From positions 1-64,000 of the forward strand of contig WNNJ02002239.1 of the NCBI GenBank assembly GCA_012934845.2: DNA of 64,000 nucleotides, in the 5' to 3' direction. A program made the translations under genes and the position numbers. Source of the DNA: Pomphorhynchus laevis. Taxonomy: Eukaryota > Acanthocephala > Palaeacanthocephala > Echinorhynchida > Pomphorhynchidae. Each line of letters opens with the position of its first letter. Positions within the stretch are counted from its first letter, which is position 1. This document shows positions 30,567-42,044 of the stretch, one piece after another. Below the pieces are notes generated by a model. It worked only from the letters and a program-made list of their open reading frames with translations. It ran no database searches and was not told the DNA's origin.

Positions 30567-33412
30567 CTATGAGAGCGATACACTGTTCAGCGCACGCCGA
30601 AATTCTCGGATGTTCCGGCATTCAATTGCAGATGACGGGAGTCTGTTCCAACTGTTTATTACTCGATCTCTGATATCCTGATAGTGTCGATGGACTTTTC
30701 TACGATGTTTGAGCGTTAGTTGATGTCCACGTAATTTCTCGGAGTTGCGTAGGCAAAACATGAAGTTGAGGGGATGAGTGGGCGATAAAATTGCCCTCCA
30801 TACCAGCATAAGATCAGCTTTTACCAAACTTGTTGAAACCGTTGAAACACCTGGGATTTCTAACTTCTGGTCAAACGGCAGGTCTTTGACAGTGGGAACA
30901 AGACGAGTAGCCGACCGGAGAATTGGTTCGTAAGCCACAATGTTCTTGTACAGATGTGGATACGCTGCGGGGGATGCGTATAGCATTCGAGATTAGATGA
31001 GGGCTTTGTATATTAATCTGAAACTACATGCCTCTAGTGATCCAAAAGATCGTCTAATGATGCCAATAGTACGACGGCAATTGGTCGAAACTTTATTTAC
31101 GTGAGCGCTCATATCGAGCGTATTAAGCGTAGATACCCCTAAATCATCGATTTTATCTGTAGAATCAATCGACATGTTTCCAATTTTATAAGAACAACGA
31201 ATGCCTGGGGAGCCGATTTGCATATGTCTACATTTAGTCGCATTTATCATCAGCCCATTAGATATACACCATTTATTTATGGAATCCGGGTCTTTTTGAA
31301 GAGCGCTAACATCGGAATCATCAATGATTCGCCTCCAAACCTTAATATCATCTGCGTAGGTAACACATTCTGACGTTAAGTTGTTTGTAATATCATTTAC
31401 ATATATATTAAAGAGTCGGACTAATGGCCGATCCCTGCGAGACGCCTGTCGTCTTTATTGAGTAAGCAGAAAGATAATGGCTTATGCGTACTGCAAACGA
31501 GCGGTTGCTTACGAATGATTGAATCCAGCGTAACAAAGAGCCCCGTACGCCAATGTTAGATAATTTGTTTACTAGCAAATTGGGAATAACTCTATCGAAT
31601 GCTTTCGATAAGTCTATAAATATCACATCTACTTTGGAACCACTCCTCATCGAATCCACCCAGCTTGCTCTCGCTTTTACAAGGTTCGTTACCGTTGAGC
31701 GATTTGGCCTAAATCCATGCTGACTGGGGCTGAGGCGATTGTTAGCTTCAACGAAAGCGCTAAGGTGACGAAGAATCAATTTTTCTAATACCTTACAAGC
31801 TACAGATGTGAGACTGATGGGACGGTAGTTGGAAACCTGGGATTTATCCCCTTTCTTGAAAATTGGACGTACAATAGCCTTAGTCCAATCAGATGGTAGA
31901 TAACCTGTGCTTAGTGAACTTCTAAAAATAGAAGCTAAGGGAACATATATATTGCATGGACCAATTCCTTTAAAAGTATTGGAGGTATATGGTCAGGACC
32001 TGACGCGGCGTTGCGGGGTAATTTAAGTAGCTCGTGCAGTACCTCTTCATCGCTAAATTCAATGTTAGATATGACTACTCTAGGTAGAAGTACATTGTGT
32101 TTAGTTTGGATTATACCATCGGGGATCGATACTCTATCTTCTTTGATAGCGAAATAGTCCATAAAATGGGCAGCTACATCAGTTGGGGAGGTCAAGATTG
32201 ACCCATTGTCGGCCAATAGGTATGAACAATCTGTCGAGTGTATAGGACGTGGAAGTATGCTTTTGAAAGCCACCCAAGGATTATTATGAGTGGACCGGCA
32301 TATATTTGAGATGAAACTGCGTTTTTTCTGTTTTTTTTTAGAATAGAAACCGTATTCCTGCAATGACGGTAGTGTTCAAAATAAGTTCCCCTTTTTTGTA
32401 CGCATGGAAACATCTATCACGGTGTTTGATTAGAGCAAGCAATTTCGCATCTAACCATTTTGGATGTAGTTTTCGTGTACGATTCTGACGTATCGGAGCA
32501 AAATAGTCGAGAACACAATGTAATGTGGTCTTAAAGTGATCCCAAGCTTCTTGAATGTTTGCCTTCGATGGGTCGGGCCAATACATACAGGAAATTATAC
32601 TGCGCACGACATCATAGTCGATCTTAAAAGGATTCGACGTTTTAACCGTTTCGGCATATGGTCCGAGTGCGTTAAATTCTATTGAGATGGTAGAGTGATC
32701 GCTTGATCCTAGCGGAGGTCCGTATTTGACGTTTTTTATCAGATACGTTTCACTCGAAAAGCAGAGGTCAAGAATTGAGGAGTTAGTACCCCTGTGAACA
32801 TGTTGGACTAAATGTAGATCATTTATCGTGTTTAAAAGCAGTAATGATTCGGGATCACATCCAGGAAGAGGAACGTAATCTATCCAATCAATTCGCGGCA
32901 TGTTAAAGTCTCCTAATAAAACAACTTTTTGACCCTTAAATGCATTTTCAGTTATTGAGGATATAATCGACCCGGTTGGAGCGAATGGGGGGCGATAGAA
33001 GACACCTAAAGAGAAAAATATGTTTTTATGGTCTGTTACAGAAACCTCAAGCGTATTCACAAAGACTTGATTCATCGCACTCAATTGACATAACACGAGT
33101 TGTAAGAACTTCTCTAGCATATATGATCACTCCGCCACCACGGCAAATTTGCCGATCTGCTCGGATTATGGCGTACCCATTGATGGAAATTTCTGAATCT
33201 ATGATGTGTGGTTATAACCACGACTTTGTAAAAACAAGTATTTCAAATGAGGTGCTGTTAACCAGAGTGAGAACTTCGTCCATTTTATTAATGAGACTTA
33301 AGACATTCGAATATAAGACCCTGAAAGCATGTGTGGAGTGTACTGGGTCGGAATACTCGTATCTATTATCGACATTTACTGTTACTTCTTGGGTAGTTTC
33401 GTTGCGACACAA
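30567..33412 (-). pseudogene. CR1 ORF2: endonuclease + RT
   Basis: Endonuclease: RVLYSNVLSLINKMDEVL (33320), ADRQICRGGGVIIYA, then GVFYRPPFAPTG, VVLLGDFNMPRIDWIDYVPL and GSSDHSTISIEF (33030-32680). RT: NAASGPDHIPPILLKEL (32000), SPSQHGFRPNRSTVTNLV, VDVIFIDLSKAFDRVIPNLL (A, 31620), TGVSQGSAISPTL (B, with Ser in place of Pro), VTYADDIKVWRR (C, about 31350). C-terminus: LYASPAAYPH to FRRALNSVSLS (30986-30567). Frame breaks lie near 33120, 32350, 31930 and 31400. The YADD site is intact in sequence. Confidence 0.82.
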
Positions 33413-33484
33413 AGACTTCGCAGCTCCCCGATGTTTCCACCGTTGCCAATGGAACGAATCCAGAAACGAGTTGAAGTCCTGCGT

Positions 33485-34610
33485 CGCACTACACGAAAAT
33501 TTATGACGGTGAGGTTACTTTCACCTTTAGCTACTCCGTTACTAAGTTCACTCTTTGCTTGTTTCAGTCAAGTTCTGTCCTCGATCGAAAGATCTCTGCG
33601 AAGGATCAATCCAGTACCTGCAAGATGATAACCGTATTTTAAAGCTAATGTACACATATCGGGCGTTGCTAATATGACCTTTAGAAGGCGTGGACTGTTA
33701 TCTGATATTATTTTCCCCAATCTATAAAGGTGGAGAACTCTGAATTGCTGCAGCTCAGTAGGGGAACAGGTGTGTAATAGCTCAGAGAAGAAGGATTGTA
33801 CAGCTTTGACGTCATGCTGTACACGTAAATGGTTGTTAGTAGCAGATGATTCCCTTATATTAGCTATGATTAGACACTGTGATCTATCGTAAGTCCGGCG
33901 AATATGGGCAGTTCATGAGTTATTTAGGGAGACTGAATTGGAGTAAGAATTTATAGATTTAAGTCCCAAATCAGTTGATTGTAAAGAACTCGGAGGTCCG
34001 CTACATGATGTTACAGAGACAAACGAATTTGTGAAATCAGGTGTTTTCTCTTCGTAGCTCAGAGTGTTCTTGTCTAGATCTACACATTTTTCAGGTGAAG
34101 TTTGAAAAGTCTGATCAAATGCTGGTGGAGGCTGTTGTGAATTGCAGTGGGAGATCCTTTCTTGACGCTGTGCAATAACAATTTCTTGACGCTGTTGTGA
34201 ATTGCAGTGGGAGATCCTTTCTTGACGCTGTGCAATAACAATTTCTTGACGCTGTTGTGAATTGCAGTGGGAGATCCTTTCTTGACGCTGTGCAATAACA
34301 ATTTCTTGACGCTGTTGTGAATTGCAGTGGGAGATCCTTTCTTGACGCTGTGCAATAACATGAAGAGCTGACGCCGACTCATCGCCTTTCTCCTCGACAG
34401 GTTCAGCTTTATCCAATCGTGCGTCGTTACACACGCAATAACCACAAATAAAATGTTTACTTTCGTATCTCGCAACGTCAATTTTTTTCACTTTTAAGAG
34501 TGCCCAAACATCGCATCTCTGCTTGTCGCATCCAACTTCCAACTGAACGTAGCCATCGTCTGTCTGTTTTTTTGCGAGTTTTCACCGATTTCATTGTTTG
34601 TTCACAAAAA
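33485..34610 (-). pseudogene. CR1 ORF1 protein with internal 20-residue repeats
   Basis: It begins MKSVKTRKKT near 34600, shifts, and continues GYVQLEVGCDKQRCDVWALL, then FICGYC (34560-34430): the Cys finger. Next come four copies of a 20-residue unit (VIAQRQERISHCNSQQRQEI), Gln/Arg-rich and probably helical. A Ser-rich linker follows up to 33913. The C-terminal domain is frameshifted but clear: LYRLGK near 33730, SPRLLKVI, GLILRRDLSIEDRT and NLTVINFRVVRR near 33500. An RNA-binding role is inferred from the family. The repeat block replaces the usual short coiled coil. Confidence 0.8.
34131..34360 (-). repeat. Perfect 60 bp minisatellite inside CR1 ORF1
   Basis: 34141-34200, 34201-34260 and 34261-34320 are identical 60 bp units; a fourth partial unit follows to 34360 and 10 bp precede. 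The period is 20 codons, so the reading frame is kept. The copies show no divergence although the rest of the element has mutated, so expansion or homogenisation is recent. Confidence 0.95.
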
Positions 34611-34869
34611 TGTCGTTGATTCGAGTGATTTGTCGTTGATTCAATATATTCATTTGTCTTTGTAGCTGTCTTTGTTTTAATCCTCGAAGTTGAGTAAATA
34701 CACAATCGATTGAAATTTGTGAAGGTAAGTTGGATGGGAAGTAATTCTGATGAACGATATTATTAGATGTAATAGATAATTTTCTTATCTGGAAGTCAGC
34801 GAATTTATCAAGCGACTACCTTATCATCTACTACTATGTCATGTTTTACATGTAAAGAAAAACAATTCC

Positions 34870-36165
34870 ATTTCTTTTGATATTTTGAAACACAATATTT
34901 GAAAAATAAATTCGGTTCATACCCAATGTTCTTGGTAAGTAATTCATCAAAGTTGAGTTTCTTTTGCTTTTAAGGTACGTAAATTTTTTCCTAGCTGCTC
35001 GTTATGAGTTATATTCTCATTGGGAACACGACATCGTCGGTACAACAGCTTACACTCTTCAACAAGATTACTCAGTTCGCTATCAAACCATGGTTTATTG
35101 TGTTTACTTGAGTTCGAAGTACGTAAAGGTGCAAATTTGTCGAAACGATAAAGTAGTGTCGCGAAAAATGCCCACGCACTTTCTAATCCTACAACAAACG
35201 GGTCCAGCAAAGCTATATGATCAAGATTATGACAACGTATGTTATCGTAATCAGCTTTAAAAATGTTTAGTTCCTTGTAAGAAATGTTCACATTTGGCAA
35301 AGCGAATGGGAACTGTATCAACATAGAATTATGATCACTATTCCCAATTGCCGAAAGATAATTGATTTTTATAGGTAGATCACTGTTTGACAAACATAAA
35401 TCAAGTATACCCCTAGAAGTAGCTCTAAAACACGTGTTCTTTTTACATGCTGAAAGTAATTCAGTTCGTTTATTGAAACAAGTAATTCAGATGATATAAA
35501 ATCACAACCACTCCAACGAGAATAACTTAACCAGTCTACATGAAACATGTTAAAAATCACCTAAAATAATCAAACTTTCTTGAACGGCAAATCGTTCTAA
35601 CTTGTCTCAAAGGCGTTGAATATATGTCATAGGAGATCTATAAACAAGCCCAATCACCAGCGAGGAACCATGACTTTCTAGGTTACACTATAAGGATTGA
35701 TAACTGACCTCGTCATTATCGTGATGCAATGCATTGACTAAAAGACTATCATGTGTGAACAAGATCACACCACCACCTCTAGTATTCCTGCAATTGCAAC
35801 GGTATGATGTATAACCGGGAATCGTTAATTCTGAGTTACGAACGTTTGAGTGCAATCAAGATTCACTAAAAGCCAGGATACTAGCCTTAATTTCTTCAGC
35901 GAATAATGAAATCTCAACCAACTTAAAAACTATGCTTTGGTCGTTCGAATATAGCACATTAATGAGATTTCCACAAGAAGTAGATACAATCACGAACAAA
36001 TTTGCTCTTAAATTCGTTTGTTCATAGATGCGACGCAGTTCGAGAGATCGATCATGTGTGAAGTTCGGTCGTGTGACAGTAAAGTTGTCCAAAATACACG
36101 AGGACGACGTCGCACTACTTAAGATTGCATTCGCCATTTTTTGTCCTTGCATTTTTCGGTATTAG
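34870..36165 (-). mobile_element. CR1-like LINE fragment: endonuclease part of ORF2
   Basis: On the minus strand INVLYSNDQSIVFKLVEISL (about 35960), ILAFSESWL-like residues, GGGVILFTHDS (about 35770), IGLVYRSPMTYIQRL (about 35640), IGNSDHNSMLIQF (about 35350) and KPWFDSELSNLVEEC (about 35090) mark an APE-type endonuclease and connecting region. A start-like MQGQKMANAIL sits at 36152. The RT is missing; the sequence runs into the 5' end of the younger CR1 at about 34720. Confidence 0.72.
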
Positions 36166-36174
36166 GACTATTAC

Positions 36175-37015
36175 TTTTCTGCGTTTTCGTTAATGATCTA
36201 CCAGGATTGCTAAATTCTGTTTCTTTTATATGCCGACAACCTTTAAATTTGGCGAGCAATACGGACATATCTAGATATGAAAATTCTTCAATCTGACATT
36301 AATTATATTTCTGCATGTGCCTTTACTAATGGTTTATTAGTAAACGTGTCTAAGCGTACTTGCATGCGTATACAATTTTGATATCGTAATCAAGATCCGA
36401 CGTATTTTCTAAATGATCATCTCATTAAATCAGTTTCACGGGTTAAGGATTTCAGTATATGAATTACTAAAGATTTATTCACTCGCCATAATACTAATTT
36501 TGTATGCGACAAGGCTATGCGTATGGTAGGTATGATCTACCGAATTTTCAATTTCTTGAATATAAGGTCTTTCAAAACGCTTGTAAACGTCTTTGTTCTT
36601 AACAATTTGCTATATGCCTCGCCATGTACGTATCCGAAGACCTTAGCGGAGACAAATCAAGTTGAAAAGTGCTGTGTCGGGCAACAAAGCTTGTATATTT
36701 ATTAAAACGCCAACTGTACGAAGATAGGCTTCGAACGCTGAACATGCATCGGTAAGCAATCTTCGGGGCTTAAGAGATATGCGAGGCCTAGTCTGACACA
36801 TACTGCATAATAAAAAACACGTTCTAAAATGCCTTAATGTATTTTTGACCCGTTTGCAATTTGCGAGGGAATTCGTATTGTCTCGACCGTCGCAGAATTG
36901 TATGCTACAGAACAGTTCAATTTATCCAAAGAGTTGTAAAATTATGAAACGCTAAAAGTTGTCAGCTTACCTATCAGTCAAGTTATTTAAACGTCACTTC
37001 ATACAAAGTTTAATA
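36175..37015 (+). mobile_element. CR1-like LINE fragment: RT end and C-terminus
   Basis: The plus strand reads FVNDLPGLLNSVSF, then a frameshifted YADN (catalytic site decayed, about 36225), LLVNVSKRTCMRIQ, VRMVGMIYRIFNFL-type residues (36517-36570), LLYASPCTYPKTLAE (36610-36650) and a C-terminal LFKRHFIQS (about 36990). Highly decayed. It lies head-to-head with the minus-strand fragment to its left and meets a minus ORF1 piece on its right. Confidence 0.68.
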
Positions 37016-37079
37016 ACATTTCTTGTCTGTGCTTTATTTTTAGATGCGTGCAACTTTGAGCAGTGCTCGTGATGTTATC

Positions 37080-37330
37080 TATATTAATATAACCAACATG
37101 TTCTTTATCGCTGAACACTATCTTTAACAAACGAGGCGTAGCCCTTGTAGTATTTTGTTTACTTATGCAAAAAAGCGAAACTAGCTTTAAGGATGCTAGA
37201 AATTGTGAGTCGCAATCAGATAGTATGTGTCCGAATATATACCTTAATTTTTCCAGGTCATCATTTAACCGATGTTGAGTATTTATAGCTAATGATTCTG
37301 CAATATTCGCCATAAGAATAACCATTTCCC
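37080..37330 (-). mobile_element. CR1-like ORF1 fragment
   Basis: The minus frame reads ILMANIAESLAINTQHRLND, LEKLRYIFGHIL, SLFCISKQN and TPRLLKIVFSDKEHVGYI, the segment just before and into the ORF1 C-terminal domain. It breaks off before the RLKG block. No other part of this copy is adjacent. Confidence 0.6.
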
Positions 37331-37429
37331 GTGAAATTGACGTTATCTTAAAGGAGCATTTGAATAACCGTTTTTATTAAATGACGCATTCTTAAATAAC
37401 TTCACAGATGAAGTGGATGGTAGACCTGT

Positions 37430-37740
37430 CCTTCAACCAAAATTAGCGTTCCTGTTGCGTCTGAGCTTAGTGTATCGACCACTTTTTCTCATACTTTCTT
37501 ATATGCTAATGTATTAACTCTTGTTAACATAGCCAGTAATTTACGACTTCGTATTAAGGAAGTTTACTCATTGTTTGTTGTGATTACTGAATCTTGGCTA
37601 CAATCTGACATTATGAACGAAGTGATTGAGTTGCCAGTATTTTCCAATTATCGTGCTGACAGATACGGTCGAAGAGTGACGTGTTACTTTGTATGATTCA
37701 TATGCTCAGTTACTGTCGTAAAAGTGAGTGTTAAAGTGAT
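37430..37740 (+). mobile_element. CR1-like endonuclease N-terminal fragment
   Basis: The plus strand reads NVLTLVNIASNLRLRIKEVY, VVITESWLQSDIMNEVIEL and NYRADRYGRR (37505-37680), the first strands of a CR1 endonuclease (compare ITESWL and the RADR/GG block of other copies). It decays afterwards. Confidence 0.6.
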
Positions 37741-37818
37741 GACGGAGTGATCAAAGGTTTTCAGTAAAACGATTTTTCCAGCAAATACAAAATAAGGTAT
37801 GCTTTTTAACTTCTGAAT

Positions 37819-38320
37819 TCATTCCTGAGAGGGAACTTCCCCGTTACCAAAATAAGTTAATTTAGTGATTATTAAACTACTAGAACCTCTGGATAGGCCG
37901 AACCTTTTTTCAAAAAGAGAATTTTGTTCAACGGTATTAAATATTATGAGACATTCGGCCAAGGCGTATATCAAATATTTCAATGACACGCATTGGAAAA
38001 TTGCTACTATTACGTCTAAACCGATCATTGCTACGTAAAAAATTAACAACATGCCAACCTTCCTCACAGACGAATATGTATCGATTTTTGAAAGATAGTA
38101 CAGTATCTCTAGCGTCCGTTCCATAATCGGTAAAAAAGGATTCTCTATTCCGGTGGCGTTCTGCAATACCCCAGTGGATGTAGCACAGAACCTGTCGATA
38201 TCGTCTTCCAACCCCTTCTTGGGTAAATATTGAATTTTTAATTAGTGGAGACCGACTCCTTAACCTATCCCCACTGAAACAAGTATCACCAGTAGGGGCA
38301 TTGGTCGTCATGTTGTTCCC
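37819..38320 (-). other. Unassigned minus-strand open frames
   Basis: Two overlapping frames (38311-37937 and 38211-37819) are open. The best reading starts MTTNAPTGDTCFSGDRLRSR and, after one shift, continues DDIDRFCATSTGVLQNATGI, then a hydrophobic stretch (LLIFYVAMIGLDVIVAIFQC). I do not recognise it. It may be an ORF1 of the neighbouring family F in opposite orientation, or an unrelated gene fragment. Confidence 0.3.
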
Positions 38321-38330
38321 TACTCCAGAC

Positions 38331-39260
38331 GTGCGGAGTGTGCGGGACTTTACTAATCATCCAGGAGAATGCATAGATAATATACACTGCTCTAACTGCG
38401 GGGTGAGCACCCCACGTGGTTTAAAAAGTTTAAAGTTTTTAAAGCCTCCCAGAAAATACACCGGTGCGTGAAACCTAAACCGACGACTTTTGTGAAGGCT
38501 GTCTCGGCCGTCAAAGAAGACATGCTGTCTGATTCAGAAATCCTCAAACTCATAAATGGGAAACATCAGGCCTCAATGGTACACCTTTAAAACTTGATTA
38601 AGAATTTGATGAGTCAACTAGCAAAGTCCTTCCTCTTACCTCCAGCATGAAAGTTCAACAATTCAAGGAAGTCTGCCAGATCAAAAAACGGACAGGTTTT
38701 TCGCAGAATATAACCCCAATGTAGTTAGCCTGCAAGAACTTAATATGGGATGTAGCCAGTACCGAGGGAAATGAAGATAATGCCCGTGGGCAAATGCCTT
38801 CACCTGTAGGAACAGGAGGGGGAATGGGTGACCTTTTCGTCTATGGTTTGACTAGGCGGGAGGCGTCCCAATCCGGTTACATTAACCACTCCTCTTCACG
38901 AGTCGAGTAAAATATCTGGGGTTCACCGTTACGGTGAATTGGTCGGCGAAAGCTGACCTGGATAGACTTAAACGTATCCTGATGAGAGCTAGGTGGGCTC
39001 TTAAAGGGGCACGCCTTTGTGGTAATTGGGCTATCCTGGGATTATTCTTCTTTTCTAAAGAACGTCCCTTAGAGCAAAGATTAAGGTTTTTCAAGCTCCT
39101 AATCTCGAGATTACCGACCATAGTGCGCCTCGACTGGACTCTTATGGGGGTGAGAAACCTCGAACGGTTCAGTCGGAAAGCGGCGAACTGGTGCGGCAGG
39201 GGGCTCATAGAAGTGCGTACTACTTGAACGCCGTTTTGTATTACTGTTTGTTACTTATCG
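38331..39260 (+). mobile_element. LINE family F, internally deleted copy
   Basis: The first part has a zinc-knuckle-like CSNCGVSTPRGLK (38390-38430) and an ORF1-like Lys-rich stretch (FVKAVSAVKEDMLSDSEIL). Next, YNPNVVSLQELNMG (38710-38755) is the first strand of an endonuclease. It then jumps to the 3' part: SRVE, WGSPLR and, at 38934-39227, NWSAKADLDRLKRILMRARW, VRLDWTLMGVRNLERFSRKA. The latter matches family F at 6400-6760. The RT is missing, so this is a deletion derivative. A possible polyadenylation-like AATAAAA lies near 39272. Confidence 0.65.
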
Positions 39261-39585
39261 GTTGTATTGCTAATAAAACCGTTATTTATTTACTGTCGTA
39301 ATGTTGCATATTGATTATTAACATTATATTCTGAATGCTTGTAGATTTCTTATTAAAGCCTAGTATCATCTCATCGATTGGCTGTAACTCACTACAGTTT
39401 AATAAACAATTGTAATGGACAAGTTCCTTAGTCCTGGAATAATGGATATCGATTCAGATGTTACAAATTCGTCGGATTCTCGGGTGCATTAGCAAAGGAG
39501 TTTCAATTCACTTATTGCTGATATACTTTATTCACTTATTGCTGATAGACTGATTAAAAAATTCTTTACTTATAACTACATACAT
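39261..39585. other. AT-rich spacer with a short duplication
   Basis: This holds the presumed 3' end of the family F copy and possibly the 5' UTR of the next CR1. TTCACTTATTGCTGATA is repeated near 39508 and 39531. No gene seen. Confidence 0.45.
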
Positions 39586-40440
39586 TTGAGATATAATATA
39601 CATACAATAAATAACATACAAAAAGACAAATACTTTACAACAGAAGAAGTTATTTCAAGAACATGTTTTAAGAAGTGTATAATTTCAAAAATCAAGAATA
39701 TCCTATTCAAACATTTAATGACTCCAAAATTACCTAACGCCAAAACAAGGAAAGTTAATGCAATAAGTTTGGTATCTAAATCTAAAACAAAGAAGGTTGG
39801 CGCAAATTTTGTTCTATCAAATGTGAACCTTGTTGAATATACATCCATTCAGGTTCAATGTTCGGCTGGAGTATGTGATTCCTTGACAACAATCTGTCTG
39901 AAAAATAACAATGATACTCACAAAGATAGATTTATTTGTGGTTTCTGTGCTGCAAGAGAGCTTGATGCTCTAAAAGATCGTTTGCTTCAAATTGAAAAAT
40001 CGCACAATGAACCGCTGATGAAACCATCACTCGCTAATGTAGATTCTCAATTTAATATAATAGAAACTGATAATGAGGATATACTGAATTCATCATTTAT
40101 AAGTATACATCAAAAGTATACAAATGCAATAGATGGTTATAACAAATCTGAACATGCTTTAACAAAAACACAGGCGTCTAGGTTATCAGAGTCTATTAAA
40201 CTGGGAAGTAGAGATCCTAAAAAAGTTTGAGAGATAATATATACATTTGAGATCTAATATATACAGCAAAATTTGATCTCAAGATTTGGTTCGTCGCCAA
40301 GCAAAGAAACAATTAGAGACAACACCAAATAATTCTTCTTCAATTACTGAACAATCTATATCGAACAGAGTTTCAGAACAGAGTTTGAGAACTAATATAC
40401 ATACAAGAAAAATCTATAGAATTGAAAAACTAACAAACGA
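39586..40440 (+). pseudogene. CR1 ORF1, N-terminal part only
   Basis: The frame 39586-40230 probably uses a start at 39718 (MTPKLPNAKTRKVN). It has the Cys finger (VQCSAGVCDSLTTIC, then FICGFCAAREL, about 39855-39965), a coiled-coil-like LDALKDRLLQIEK, and a polar linker that continues, after a break, to about 40440 (RRQAKKQLETTPNN). The C-terminal domain is missing: the next CR1 begins here in the same direction. The protein would be an RNA-binding ORF1p; this one is truncated. Confidence 0.72.
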
Positions 40441-40518
40441 TCATCACCACTGCGATCATCAGGCGTCATCAAGAGGAAACAATATCTGCAATCTACAATT
40501 AGAACTCGGTCTTAATCA

Positions 40519-41895
40519 ATGGGGCACAAGCGTAAAAATGTTAAAAATGTTGCTCAAGTTGAACAACTTTAAAATGATGATCAGTCCACTGAATTCTCGC
40601 GTCATGAGGTTGCATGTGATTATCCAGATTGCAAAGTTTGGTCAGTTGTTGTGCCGACCAAGGATGCCCAGACTTTGCTTTCGAGACGATTCACTTGTGG
40701 ATTTTGCGTATCAACAGTCAGACAGAATCACCAATGCGTCGCTGAGACCGGGTCGGATTTCGACTCATCGCCAATTAAGTCACCAGACACAAGTTATCTG
40801 CCAAAGTGTACCCAAGAAGCGATGACAAATGTTGGGAGCTGCAATAATTGTTCGACTCATACCCGTTTTGAGAGGACATACAGTGAAAAGGCTACAGTCC
40901 CACCAGACAGCAGTGCCTCTGCCCTAACTGTGAATTATGGTACGGCGGTGCTGACAATAGATGTAGCAGCTAATCCTCACAAACCTGCTTTGCAATCATT
41001 AAATTGTTTGAATTTAACAACATGCAGAACAGAGTCAACAAAAGATTATCAGGCTCTTAGTTTATCAAGTCCAGAAGCGTCCAATTCATCGCTGACGCTG
41101 AATCCCGCTTCAAAAGTTAGTCAGAGCATAAGAAGTTACCAGAAAGATGTCGGTCTGACGACCAGTGAGAGTCATAGCTATAACCGTATTATATCTCCAC
41201 TTAACGAGGAAGAAATACTATCTTCCGGGAATCATCATCTTATCAGGCCGCAGCGTTCAACCACCACGATCAGCGGGCATGAGATTGCAAAAGATAACAC
41301 AGTGTCCAGGGAAATGTTGAAGCAGCCAACTACATATATGCCTAATCGCAGTAGTGATCAGCAGGTTAGTGCTGCTGTGTCTCGTGACGGTCTGAAGCCT
41401 ACGGGAAATAATACTATGAATAAAACTGTTAATGACACACATGGACTTAGATCTAGGAATGTTCCTGATAGAGGTCGATCGGTTCTTTTGGCAAACGTAC
41501 CTGAATCTATTTTTCAGTATTCTCAATAACGACTCAAAGACAATATAGGGAGTCTTAGTTCGATATTATCACATGTTCTATGTTCTTGTGACTCTGAAGT
41601 GGTTGGTAACATGAGATTAGTTGCTCTGTTCAGACTGGGTAAGCGTAGTCCTCCCAATGACCATCCGCGTCTTCTTAAGGCCGTCTTTTGTGAACAATCA
41701 CATGCTGAGTTAATCCTTCATAATTCATTTCGCCTTAAAGGATCAAACGTTCGGCTCTTGAAGGATCTTGATCCTACGGAGCGTAAGAGGCTCATTGCGG
41801 CTAGGAAAGAAATTAAGGATCGTGTTGCTCTTGGTGAAACCAACTTACCTGTGAAAAATTTTCGGGTGGTGAGGCGACGAATAAGAATTGTATAG
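40519..41895 (+). pseudogene. CR1 ORF1 protein, two stops
   Basis: It starts MGHKRKNVKNVAQVEQL, has an early stop, then the finger VACDYPDCKVWSVV, FTCGFC (40610-40710). A long Ser/Thr-rich linker follows (40711-41440). VPDRGRSVLLANVPESI leads into a second stop at 41528. Then come NMRLVALFRLGKRS, PRLLKAVFCEQ, FRLKGSNVRLLKDLDPTERK and NLPVKNFRVVRRRIRIV to the TAG at 41893-41895. The domain order is the same as in the copy at 16649-17829. Apart from the two stops the frame is continuous, so it gives the best view of a full-length ORF1 linker. Confidence 0.82.
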
Positions 41896-42044
41896 AGCCC
41901 TTTAGTTTTGTCGCCTCGCGCAGATTCACAGATGTCGGAGAGCGCTCTCATATAGGTCATTGTTGCCTATATGATTTGGAATCTGATTTATTCAGGACAA
42001 TGCGTGGAAATACTATTTGGAGTGATAAAAAACAGAGCTGTAAT

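Larger units (their letters stand above)
30463..34720 (-). mobile_element. CR1-like LINE, near full length
   Basis: The 3' tail has a GAGC-CACC-GCTC stem (30484-30495) followed by TACTAATAATA. ORF2 spans about 33412-30567 and ORF1 about 34610-33485. It is about 4.2 kb long and carries a perfect 60 bp tandem repeat inside ORF1. Frame breaks are moderate, so it is intermediate in age between the copy at 13645 and the older fragments. Confidence 0.85.

Noticed and set aside
34131-34360. CRISPR-like array
   Set aside because: Uniform 60 bp direct repeats without spacers, within a LINE ORF; eukaryotic context.
34080-34481. Repetitive 133-residue open frame overlapping the ORF1 at 34131-34360
   Set aside because: A shadow frame made open by the 60 bp repeat; the Cys finger and flanking ORF1 match are in the other frame.
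26674-34720. One very long element from 34720 to 26674 on the minus strand
   Set aside because: A complete CR1 tail (GAGC stem, TAATAATA) ends at 30463 and an L2-A 5' end with its own ORF1 finger begins there, so these are two elements.
36175-37740. A single CR1 copy spanning 34870-37740
   Set aside because: Orientation alternates (minus endonuclease, plus RT, minus ORF1, plus endonuclease), so these are at least four separate fragments.
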